DNA from: Myripristis murdjan
Taxonomy: Eukaryota > Chordata > Actinopteri > Holocentriformes > Holocentridae
Length of the DNA stretch: 64,000 nt
NCBI RefSeq assembly: GCF_902150065.1
Contig: NC_043994.1
Span: 19,710,913 to 19,774,912 of the forward strand
Reading direction: 5' to 3'
The notes under the pieces are model-generated. The model did not search any database and was not told where the DNA came from. It saw only the letters and a list, made by a program, of their open reading frames with translations. Shown here one piece after another: positions 42,887 to 61,852 of the stretch. How positions within the stretch are numbered: position 1 is the first letter of the stretch; every line of letters starts with the position of its first letter. The position numbers and the translations under genes are program-made.

Positions 42887-45800
42887 TCATGTCCGCACTT
42901 GGAATTTCCCCGCTTTAGTCACATATTTGACCCCTTTGAAAGGTTTATACTTTTCTCCATACATGTCAAGACGGTTCACCTTTAGTCCTGGAACAAAGAT
43001 AGGAGAAACCAAGTGAAGAGTAATGTAAAATCTCACACCTGAAACCTGCAGAGATGTTTAGACACTGACTCTTGGGTAATGCTGTAACGCCTCACTGCTC
43101 CCATGATCATTAACTGACAATCCTCAAGGCCACGTTTGAGAGTGAATGTGTGCAATTGTGAAAAAAAGAGGCTAAGAGTCTCCAGTTGTCCCCCAAAAAT
43201 CATCAAGTTTCTGGACCTTGATACAAATTCTGGGCTAAAAGGTTGAGGTGATGCGTACCTGATATGGCCAGCTGCTGTATTTTCAGGTCAATGTTGAGCG
43301 AGGGGTTCTCCTCAGGTTTGGGGGCTCCTGACTGCAGACTCAGGCTGCCTCGCAGGTTAGGGAGCTTCTGGGGGTTCAGTTTCCCAATGTCCCACACCAG
43401 CACCTGCCAAAGTATAGATGCACTCTGAACTCATACAGACAGATACTGAAACATAACTCAACATGGATCCATCTTTACTATCAAACCAACTGCTTCACTA
43501 CAGAGATGCCTAAGTCTGTCTTGCCTGTGTTTGTGGCTCCCTGGTACAGCCTTATAAGTCAAGTAGACACTTTATAATTAACCTTCCAAGACAGACTACT
43601 TGTCTGTCTTGGAAGGTTGACTCATTCAATTTTGATTCTACCTGGGCCATTGCTTTAGCATTAGTTTGTTTTTTTTTTACAGCGGTCTACTGCGGCCTGT
43701 CTAAATACAGCGCTGTGTAAAGTGGTGCAAAACAAATGAAAATTGAACATTAACACATACAAATGTCACTGCATCAGGAGTGTCTGTGTTGAAAAAGACA
43801 AGCTCTGTGGTGGCTTTTGGAGCTGATTTTTGTGGTCTTGTGAGCCAGGTGTATGAGATGAAAATAGTCTCAAAGTTGAAAAAGATCAGAGTTTAGTTTT
43901 ATTTAAGCCTATAACCTCTCAACACAGTCGACACAGACACACGGTTACCTTGGTAGCGAGGTCGTACGTGTAGGTTCCCTGCGTGGCTGTGAGGTTGGCA
44001 CTGAGCACAGCTTTAGGCATGTGGACGGTGATCATCATGCCCTCCACCGTCTTCCCCATCGTCTGTTTGGGTCCAACCGTGAGATCCAGGCGACCACAAG
44101 ATCCACTCTCAAAGAAACTGATGTTCTGCTTCACATACACGGGGATGGCCACAAGACTGAGCAGGGAGGCAGGGGTGAAGCACAAGACAAAAACATATTT
44201 ATTGGCTACTTATGAACAGCTTCACAAAAAAATAACATGTAGATTCTGCAGGCAGTCAGGTGGTGCTCAGAGGCTGATGGGTGAAATGTTGTTGGCAAGT
44301 TTGTTTTCAATTCCACAACATAGCCTCACATTCAACAATTCATCAGCTCACACATTTGGACTACAATAAATTCACAGATAGACCATTTTTGCTGCTTAGT
44401 CATAGCTGCAAATTAACAAATTCACTTCAACAAGGTCAAACTACAAATTCCTCCTCATGAAAAAAGGAACCAAGGACACGAAAAAACATCGAGCGCCAAG
44501 CACAGAAAAATCCAACTTATTCAAAAAAGGAATTTGTGATACATTGGGAGACAGACATGCAGTGGTGTGTGTGCTCACTTTTGGGCGCTGACATGATAGG
44601 TCATGAGTGTGAAGTTTCCATCTGGAGGGATGAAAGAGAGGACGCGCTCTGACTCCCAGCGCTTGAACCGCACACACGGGTGGAAACTCACATCGTCAAG
44701 AAGACGAGGATTCTGTAATCAAGCGATACTTTATTTTATACAAACACAGACACACATATAACATGCACATCATTGAACCACAGGCAGTATAGAGCTGAGA
44801 GGAAAAGCAACCCACCATGAAGGACAGAGTTAAGTCAGGCATCCCAGAGAGTTTGACGCAGGCTTCGATTACACCCTGGATCTCTGCAAATACTGTCGTC
44901 CCTAATCAGCAACAACAATTTAAGCAAAGCAAATGTTTATAATTGTGACGGCTCTGAATCTCCGCAGATGATAGCATGTCTAAAGACTGGCCATATCCTA
45001 TAAATAGACCTAGGATGTTGTGTCTATTACGGTTAATATCTAAATCACCAATGTGACTCGTTAACAATTGTACCTGATTTGTCCAGAATGGCATCTATTT
45101 CCTCTATCACATCAAAATACGCCTCATTATTGGTGTATTTAACGCCGGCCCGCCTCCATGGGATTGTGGACAACTGACCCGTTGGTAGTGTTTCTCCAAC
45201 ATTGCTACTACCTGGAAAACACACAAAATAAAAAGATACCTTAAAATTGTACTCACAAATGCAAATGAATATCAAACTACCCATCTAAAATATATAAGTT
45301 TCAGATGGGTTGATAACACTTGGAAATAGAAATTAAAAGATATATACATGTTGAATAAGAAAGGCAGAAAACCATTCATTTTGCATAACAGTGATTACAT
45401 AGGATGTACTGAGAACTGCCTTTTTTTTAAATCATAATTTGATATAGCTCATACTGTATACTAATATCACTTTGCATGAGAATACCATTACCAAAATGTG
45501 CAAAAACATTTTTATTGGGCCATTTTAAAATAGGGTATGATTTTGAATGTATATCTTGTAGCTCTACTACAAAAAATACAAAAAATGCCTAACATTACAT
45601 TAGAAATTCCTAGACGCCCCAACTGTTAGTTTAATGTGTTTTTAAGTTACATCTCACCAGACAGAGCAAACAGTGATACAAAAAAGAAACCTGTTCCTTT
45701 TCAGCAAATATGGGCATGCAATTTGGAAAATGTCAGAGAAGAGGGCTTTCTGGTGTGAAAGCATGATGTTTACACTGTTGTGTTTATTGGAAACCACATG

Positions 45801-47350
45801 CTTTTATATGCAAAGAAGCAGCTTTGAAATAAAATACTAGAATTTACTGGTAACATGAATTTGAGTTATTGCTGTATATGTCCTGTAGAGACTGTTGACT
45901 TTGCAGGAATGTGGGTCGGCAGGTTCACGAGAAAGCCAGCTTCATCTAAATGTTCTGGATCTGAGGCTATGAAACTGGATTTAAATATCAGGTTTGGGTA
46001 CAACTGCCCTATTCATGTTAATGGCACAGGTTATGCACAGAATGCCAGCTGTCAGGTGAGGTTTGAGGTGTGGGAGTTGAATTAGTTAGGCTGGAAAAAA
46101 GGACTGAATGCAGATATTTTCCCAAGACTGTTGGAATATAAATTCATTGTTAAATCTGAATAAAAATAAATGTGAAAGAAGAATGCTAGATCAATAGTTG
46201 CAGAGGTAGGAAGTGGTATAGGTCAGAGTGATCTGGTGTAAACCTCTGTTTACCTGTGAGGGTATTGACGACTGATCGGAGGATGGTGGGAGGTCTGATC
46301 ATCTCTTTGAGAACATTGGACTCTGTTGCCAGTGGAAAGCCGTTATCTAGCATCTCCTCCAACAGCTCGTACACAATCACCACATTGTCCTTGATGACCA
46401 TTTCTGAGCATTCTCCAAAGTAGTCCTGTGGACAAAACATTGTTACGCCATGAGCTCGCTCCCACTAGAATCACATGTTCACAAACACAAGTGCTGGAGA
46501 AGGTAACATCTGAGTGTAGCCATGTCAGTCACCCACAAAACACCTTTATTCTGTATATATATCTGGGGCCAATATGAGGGAGGATGAAGGAGCTGGGCTG
46601 ACCCCTAGTGAAAAAACAGCTTTGTGCTAAGTATAGGAGAACATAAATTTACAGCCTGCTATTTGTATTATCTTTTTAAAAGTTTCCTACTCCCCAATAT
46701 TCACATTTAGTCAGTATTTCCTCTTTAATTAAACTCTGATTAAAAATTCTGGTTGTGTCCCATATTTGATAACTCCAGGCCCTAAGTTGTTTCAAGCTGA
46801 GGTGCTAAAATGTTTTTTAATCACAACGTAATCATTACCTCTTAAACGTCTGGACTGCTCTTAGTGTAGCTGTAGATATTAGTAAGACTAAATTACAATG
46901 TTCACTTTAATTTCACATTTTCTAGTCCACTGCAAAATGAATACTGAGGAAGTGAACCATTTAAGAGCAAGAGAACTTTGCCTCTCCCTTTCATCCCCAA
47001 TCAATGCGCACACACACACACACCAAACTACATAATCTGCATGTTCTTCAGCAAAACAAACAGGAGCTTAATCAGACCTGAAACATCTCTGCCACTCTGT
47101 GCAGGAATTCAATGACAAACAGTGGAGGGACTTCAGTCTGGATGACGGACAGGAAGAAGAGCTTGTCCCTGTATATGCTGATAAGATAGTGGTGCGGGGT
47201 CTGCAGCACGGGGGGCACATTCTCCGGCTCCACGGCCTTCTCCTTCGCCTCGAAGAAGTAATCGCACACACTCCGGCTGATGACACTCTTCCAGTGTTTC
47301 TCCAGGAAGATGTCTCCCGAGTGATTAATCAGAAACAGGCTGTTGATCAT
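42887..47350 (-). CDS. ap3m1: AP-3 adaptor complex subunit mu-1, 8 coding exons
   Basis: The medium subunit of the AP-3 coat, which selects YxxPhi-type cargo at endosomes for lysosomes and related organelles. Coding segments on the minus strand: 47350-47078, 46425-46254, 45211-45074, 44901-44816, 44712-44579, 44156-43949, 43403-43259, 42987-42887. They sum to 418 codons plus stop, the human AP3M1 length, with every phase consistent. The protein starts MINSLFLINHSGDIFLEKHW, has an N-terminal longin-like domain (to about residue 140), then the mu-homology domain from about 175, and ends YGEKYKPFKGVKYVTKAGKF then QVRT. The start follows an acceptor (ttgcag|TTGAC) with the ATG 5 nt in, so the first exon is untranslated. 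The longer reading frame upstream of the ATG is intron. ap3m2 is the possible confusion; synteny with vcl and adk favours ap3m1. Confidence 0.97.
43114..43133. repeat. 20-bp direct repeat, second copy
   Basis: CTGACAATCCTCAAGGCCAC occurs here in the last ap3m1 intron and at 42189-42208 downstream of the gene. Weaker similarity (tgtgtgcaa) continues after both. Possibly two remnants of one unknown repeat. Confidence 0.6.
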
Positions 47351-47395
47351 GTCAACTGCAACAATGAGGTTATTGTTGTTGTTAGTGGTGGTGAT

Positions 47396-47399
<4 letters not shown>

Positions 47400-47429
<30 letters not shown>
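47400..47429. repeat. (GT)n microsatellite near the ap3m1 start exon
   Basis: Fifteen GT units about 45 nt upstream, on the minus strand, of the acceptor of the ap3m1 start-codon exon, where it reads (AC)n. Confidence 0.9.
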
Positions 47430-47431
<2 letters not shown>

Positions 47432-47498
47432 TAAGAGACAGACAGAGAAACAGAGAGAGGGAGTGGTCAGTTCAGCCCTCAAAACATGTGATATCAAC

Positions 47499-47800
47499 TA
47501 GGGCTGAACAATACATCACTAGTATTATTATCTAGATATGACAATGCACAATATTAATATCTCAAAGGGCAGTGATATGGACAATATCATATTTAGGGTT
47601 AGGGTTAGCCTAAGAGAGAGACTGGTTTATTCTGATCAATAATATTTTGTGAGGAAACTGCATTTTCTACATCCAGTTGGTGTTTTTCTGGTGTTTTCTG
47701 AAGAATACTTAATTTTCACTGTTGTAGCACCCATGGTCATATCGCATATCTTGTCACTATCGAGATATCTGGCATAAATATGGAGGTATGAAAGTTTGTC
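47499..47800. repeat. Probable second copy of the AGGGCTG MITE family, partial
   Basis: Begins agggctgaacaatacatcac and contains atatctcaaagggcagtgat and atcgcatatcttgtcactat, in the style of AGGGCTG elements with alternating atat and atcg words. No right terminus is recognised, so the end is a guess. Confidence 0.4.
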
Positions 47801-48015
47801 AACACTGCCATCACCCCACTGCCAATCTTGGTAAACTAACAAGCTAGCTAGCAATCTGAGTAAACTCGGACTACATTTCTGACTCTGCAGCTTTGTGTCA
47901 TAAACAAAAGAAAACAACCAGACAAGCTCTCTCCGAAAGACTACATTCGCCTCATAAAAGCTTTAAACTGACCGTCATGTGGCTCAACTTTGAACGATAA
48001 CCCCAAAACTTTTAC

Positions 48016-48110
48016 CTGCTAACTTCAGCTGTTTGTGCCAGGAATGTTACTTGGTGGCAAATATGGCAGCGCCGTGTGCCCGGTGAGAGGAGGCCGCCGC
48101 ACAGACTGCC
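48016..48110 (-). other. ap3m1: Probable untranslated first exon of ap3m1
   Basis: On the minus strand agttagcag is followed by GTAAAAGT, a good donor ending at 48016, in CpG-rich DNA facing adk. It would join the acceptor at 47356. The 5' limit near 48110 is approximate. Confidence 0.45.
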
Positions 48111-48416
48111 TGACGCACCGTGCACACGTAAACACAACACAGCCTGAACACTGAATGTGATACAGCTAAACCTTAACGCAATTATGCATTTTTTTTAAAG
48201 AGTCGGGGATCACACACCTCCAAGAAACAAGCTCCCAGAGGCTGTGCTTCCTGGGTAAAGTTTCGGACTTTTAGGTCAGGCGAAATGTGCGGCCAGCTAA
48301 AAACTCCGGCTCTGCTCAATTTTATTGAGCGCGTGCGTGCTCATTGATTTACTCGGGAGTTATTTTGCAACGTGCTCGGTGAAAAATCAAAGCCCCGGTG
48401 TACCAAGCAGCCGACC
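48110..48416. promoter_or_regulatory. Bidirectional ap3m1/adk promoter
   Basis: About 300 bp separate the presumed ap3m1 first exon from the adk start codon. The DNA is CpG-enriched and has no TATA box. It contains a perfect dyad, GCTCAAT-TTT-ATTGAGC (48314-48330), followed by gcgcgtgcgtgc. Human AP3M1 and ADK are likewise head-to-head, so shared control is probably ancestral. Confidence 0.6.
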
Positions 48417-57496
<9,080 letters not shown>

Positions 57497-59295
57497 GGAT
57501 ACCCAGACCACTTTTTCTCCGTCCTAAATGCTCATACCTCTTACTTGGGACTTGTCCTACCCTCCTGTGCATCGCTGTGACCCAAATGTCCAGCCACCCT
57601 CCACAGCTTCTACCCTGATTCTTCATGATCTTGTTTTTTAATTATTTTTTTTTTAAAACCAAAAAAGCCGCCCGTTTTATCATTCTTCCTATTCATGTTT
57701 TAACTGTTGGTAGGGTGCCTCCTGACATCTGTGCCTGTTTCTGTCTTCCTTTTGGCAATGCTCTAAGATCATAACCCATGGCCAAAGTTCATGGGGTTAG
57801 TTTAAGTATTAATGATACCAAATAAGAAACATGCTAACACCACAAGCTGTAATAATGTTGCTTTACACAAAGGATCTGATTGGGAAATATCATTTGATAT
57901 CATTATCATGGAAAGTTGAGATAATTTTTTGTCAAGGTTAGTTTTCCTTTAATTGTATTTTGTGGCTCTGACACTGCCAGGACTTGGCTGCAATGCCGTC
58001 CAATAACTGTTGCTAACACTGATATTGACATCGACTCACAAATCTGTTGGCTCTTCCCCCATGGAGGGAGACTATATACAAAAGGGGACTGAACAGTGAA
58101 TTATTACTGTTTAGGGAGGCGCTGGATACTGCATCTCAATGTGCAGTGGCAATTTGTTTTAATTTTTTTTTTTTTTAATGAATTATAACTGACTGTGCAT
58201 GTCATGTTCCTCAGAATTGTTTAAACAGGCCAGTTTTGAAACCAAAATGGATTCTTTTGAAGCACAGTTTCTAAATGTATGAAAACCTCTGCACGTCAAG
58301 TCCTGCTTGGTCACCATGTTAAGCTTCAATTTTGATGTATCATTAACATTAAATTGTCCATCCAGAAGCGACTTTCATAGTCAGCGCTGTGGAAATTAGT
58401 TTTCCTAAGGCTGTGTGAGGGGCACTGTTTGAAAACAAGTCAATCACAAAGTAATGAGTGCCTTTTTCGTTCTTCTCTGTAAATGTTATTACAGTAAGTC
58501 TGACAACTTTGTGTGCAGAGGCCAAGAGATGTGAAGATCTTGCCTTGCACATGACTGTCTTGTTGGTAATGCAGGAAAACCTGCAAACTAGACTAGTGAT
58601 GGGCAGCTGGTGGCTTGTGGGGTGTGCAGTATGTGCACCTACATCTTGTCCAATATGCATGAAGGTACTGTTGCTTGGAAAATTTTATCGTAAATGATTT
58701 TATTTGTCAGGAATACAGTCACCAAAAGAACTGATTTTTCCCTGTGTTTCTTTTACCTTTTATCACCTAAACTCCCTGAGATTATTCTGTAGCAGTGACA
58801 CAGTTGCTTATGTACATCAACTTTAAGATAATTCCAGCATCATAAACGCTGCAATGTAAGCCATGTTTTCTCATCTTAGATGTTTATGGGACAGTTGCAA
58901 CCAATTTTTTTTTCCCCACGGTACAACTGCTGCAACTCCCAGTCTTTTGATGGGTAATGTTTTTCATGTTTTCAAAATCAACCATCTGTGCCTGCCTAAT
59001 TTTGCATAATGGTTTGCACAACAGTAAAGAAATTCCTGCTGAAACCTGCTGCTTCCCAGCAAACACATTACTCGTAGTGCCAATGCAGTATTCTGCATGG
59101 ACTTTATCTTCATGCACACTGTGAAACAGTGCAGTATCCTATATTTAACATCCACAGTGTTTCTTTAACATGCTCATTACATCCAGTCATGCTCTTCTAT
59201 TTTTTGGCCACAGCACCGCCAAAGTTGTCCATCCTTGTGCTAGACTGTGTTTGTGTGATGACTGAAACTGACAAATAAAAATCAGATTTACCTCA
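57497..59295 (+). other. adk: adk 3' untranslated region
   Basis: About 1.8 kb of noncoding DNA ending after AATAAA at 59274-59279. No exon of another gene, in particular nothing resembling kat6b, is seen here or in the short gap to dusp29. Confidence 0.55.
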
Positions 59296-59461
59296 ATATT
59301 CTGCTTTCCAAGTTTGAATTTCTTAACTCCTGGAGACATTTTTTGTGATTTCTTTTTGGCTTTTATGAGCACTCAGTATAGCTTTTTTAAAATGTGCTAA
59401 ATGAATTCAAATTGAAATTTGGGCCACAACAAGATGCTTGAACTCCACTGTAGAAAATACA

Positions 59462-59676
59462 TTTTAATACCTAATTTGTTACTACTGCTCGCCATCCTCC
59501 AGTTTTTAATTTGAATTAAATTCCAAAAAAAAAAAAAAAAAAAGACATTTGTGGAAAACATTTTAGTTACACAATAGCAATAAGGAAAAACAAATTTGAC
59601 ATCACTAGTATACCTGAGATCTGTTCAGAGGGGAGAAAAACAGACATAGTAAACACTTGCATATTATCTAATCTTA
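59462..59676 (-). other. dusp29: dusp29 3' untranslated region
   Basis: On the minus strand the stop codon is followed by AT-rich sequence with a poly(A) homopolymer on the plus strand (59525-59543) and an ATTAAA variant poly(A) signal at about 59462-59467. This puts its end within 200 bp of the adk 3' end. Confidence 0.4.
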
Positions 59677-60588
59677 TTATTGTTCTTGCGTCTCCCTTTT
59701 TCGCCTGAGCCTCTCCTCTTGCAGCGTTATGTCCAAAGCCCTGAGCTGCTTTAGGAAGCCGTGGTTGGGCAGGATGCAGCGGCGCTGTCGCACGTGCTCA
59801 ACAGCGTCCACCACAGTTAAACCTTGTTCCATCATCAGATACGCCAGGACCAACGAGGCCGACCTGCTCCGCCCCATCACACAATGTACCAGCACTTTGT
59901 CTAGAAAAACAAGTACAGGAAGAAAAAAAAGCATCAAGCAAATATCAGGTTTACATGAGACACAAAAAGAGATGCTTTCATTGGCCTCATAGACAATTAG
60001 CAGTGAAGTACACAAACTTCTTTCTATGAGGATGATTTCATTAAACTTGTAAGTGCAATCATGAGAAAGACTAAGACTTTTTCTTATCTTACTCTGTGGG
60101 TGACTGAGGGCGCTGTGGATGAACTGGGCAGCAGGATAGAAGAACTGCGAGATGTTGAAGGTGGGTCTGTCTTCAGCCTCTATGCCATAGTACTGGATGT
60201 CCACGTCCTTGTAGTAATCAGCACCAGTTAAGACATTATTAAACTTCCCCTCCGCTGCATTCAGAACGTGGGTTATCCCCATATCCACCAAGCCATGCCG
60301 CTCCAGAGCTGTTTTCCTGTTCCCATAAAACACACAGACTCAGTTTGGAGGTGTCAGCATGAACACGGATTTTGCAAGTGGTGTGTTGGAGTGTATAGAA
60401 ACTCACTCATCTCCTATGTAGATATTGGGCCAGACTTGGTCAACATGTGTGTACTGAGCGCCAGCTGTGCCGGTCCAAAACAGCTGCTCCAGGTCTAAAG
60501 CCCCAGGTGTGATGTAATCACTATCTGGGTCCACCTTCACTGCAGCATACGGGTTTCTTCCTCTGGGCTTTGCCACACACAAGGACAT
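59677..60588 (-). CDS. dusp29: Dual specificity phosphatase 29 (DUPD1), 3 coding exons
   Basis: A small atypical cysteine-dependent phosphatase; the mammalian protein is enriched in skeletal muscle and acts on phospho-Tyr/Ser/Thr of MAPK-type substrates. Minus-strand exons: 60588-60407, 60316-60093, 59900-59677, giving 209 residues (human 220). The segment [15 protein letters not shown], then [17 protein letters not shown], is diagnostic of the DUSP29/DUSP13/DUSP3 group. The general acid is probably Asp110 in GIEAEDRP. The P-loop is HCVMGRSRS with catalytic Cys142. [19 protein letters not shown] and [14 protein letters not shown] complete the domain, and the tail is basic. The start ATG follows an acceptor (ggttttctggacag) in phase with exon 1 homology; the longer upstream frame crosses that acceptor and is rejected. 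Confidence 0.93.
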
Positions 60589-61071
60589 GGTCCACCTCTT
60601 CTGTCCAGAAAACCACAAAAAACTCACACACCCCAATCCTCAACCCCAGGTATCCAGTTACAAAATCTAAATCATGAACACTGCAAGTGAGCCTGCTTTG
60701 TTGTCTGCTGGCAAAGTGTGTTATTTTTTAAAACTCCTACATAGAAGTGACCTCTTGAGCGTGTTATTAGGACTCTTATCCCTCCTATCCCTCATTTCTG
60801 CCAGTCACTTATCCACTGCAATCTCAGACAGCTGGGGAAAAAAAACAAGTATGATCCTAAATGCATTAGAGGTGGTAAATATTTGGCTCTTATCTATTTG
60901 TAATCTGATAATATTAAGTGACTTACAGCACACAAAAATCATAAAACCATAAACTCCATTGACTGCTTGCTGTTAAGCTGGTCTGTGGCTAAACAAATCT
61001 AAATTGAGTAAACATCTGCTACAAGTGAATAATATTTTGTCATGCGCAGCTGAGATTAAATTGAACCTACC
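60589..61071 (-). other. dusp29: dusp29 5' intron and start-exon leader
   Basis: The start exon probably begins at 60600 after an AG, and a donor-like GAG|GTAGGT at 61071 could end an untranslated first exon reaching to about 61260. No coding sequence is recognised between them. Confidence 0.4.
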
Positions 61072-61286
61072 TCTCTCTTTTGTAGTTGTCTGACGTTTTG
61101 AATCCGCTACCAAGCCGGAGTGTGTTCAAAGAGAGCAGCAAATGAATGTGTCTTCAGTGGACAGAGCACGTGTTTGTGTGTTTGTGTGGTGTGTATGTGT
61201 GTCTGTGTGTGTGTGCTTGTCCACAGAGGCTTCACAATTTGGTGAGGGGTGGGGCACGGATCTGGAATAGTAACTGCTCCCTCAGG

Positions 61287-61313
61287 CTCTTTATATGAGA
61301 TGATATTTTTAGG
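61287..61313 (-). promoter_or_regulatory. dusp29: Possible dusp29 core promoter (TATA plus MEF2-like site)
   Basis: On the minus strand CCTAAAAATATC, one mismatch from the MEF2 consensus YTAWWWWTAR, is followed about 5 nt later by CATATAAAGAG, a TATA-like element. A start near 61260 would give a short untranslated exon ending at the donor at 61071. A MEF2/TATA layout fits a muscle gene. This is inference from motifs. Confidence 0.35.
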
Positions 61314-61338
61314 CCACTGACCTGCATGACATAGCACA

Positions 61339-61342
<4 letters not shown>

Positions 61343-61369
<27 letters not shown>
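61343..61369. repeat. (AC)n microsatellite
   Basis: Thirteen AC units about 40 nt upstream of the presumed dusp29 core promoter. Confidence 0.9.
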
Positions 61370-61852
61370 GAGCTAACTCAGCCTGTGTAATCTGATCTGA
61401 GAGCTCTAATGTGACAATGATTACTTTCCTGGATGTGAATCCAGCAAGATATAAAGTGAAACATTACACGAGGAGACGCTGCCCGTCAGTAAAGGTCTTG
61501 TAACAGTGGCATGTTGCATCATTGTCATCAGCAGAATGTCAGTTATGTGTCGACAGGTGCGGCGATCAGTTGTTGGTGCGATCTGTTTGGTATTAATAGT
61601 GTCAAAGAGCTGACAGCATGCATCTGGCTTATTTTGGTGATTGTTACCAAGCTTCTGATGATCTACAAGATCCTATGAGACCGGTGCATTAACCTTTTGT
61701 AATAACAGGCGAAACACCAATGTAGTTTCTGTTTTTCTGTTTTAATTATTACTCAAAACGATTCATATTCAAACAAATCAGTCCTCTGAGTATGAGTCCA
61801 GTGTGTGTGGCGAGAAATGCCATGTTCTTGTTTTTCGGTGTGTGTGCATGTG

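Noticed and set aside
47351-47497. Extended N-terminus for ap3m1 from an upstream ATG at 47497
   Set aside because: It reads through the acceptor ttgcag and the AC microsatellite. Homology and length (418 aa) fit the ATG at 47350.
47590-47612. Telomere-like repeat TTAGGGTTAGGGTTAG
   Set aside because: Only about two and a half units in an ordinary intron; too short to be an interstitial telomere.
60589-60636. Upstream dusp29 start (ATG at 60636)
   Set aside because: The extra residues cross a plausible splice acceptor (ctggacag) and have no counterpart in DUSP29.
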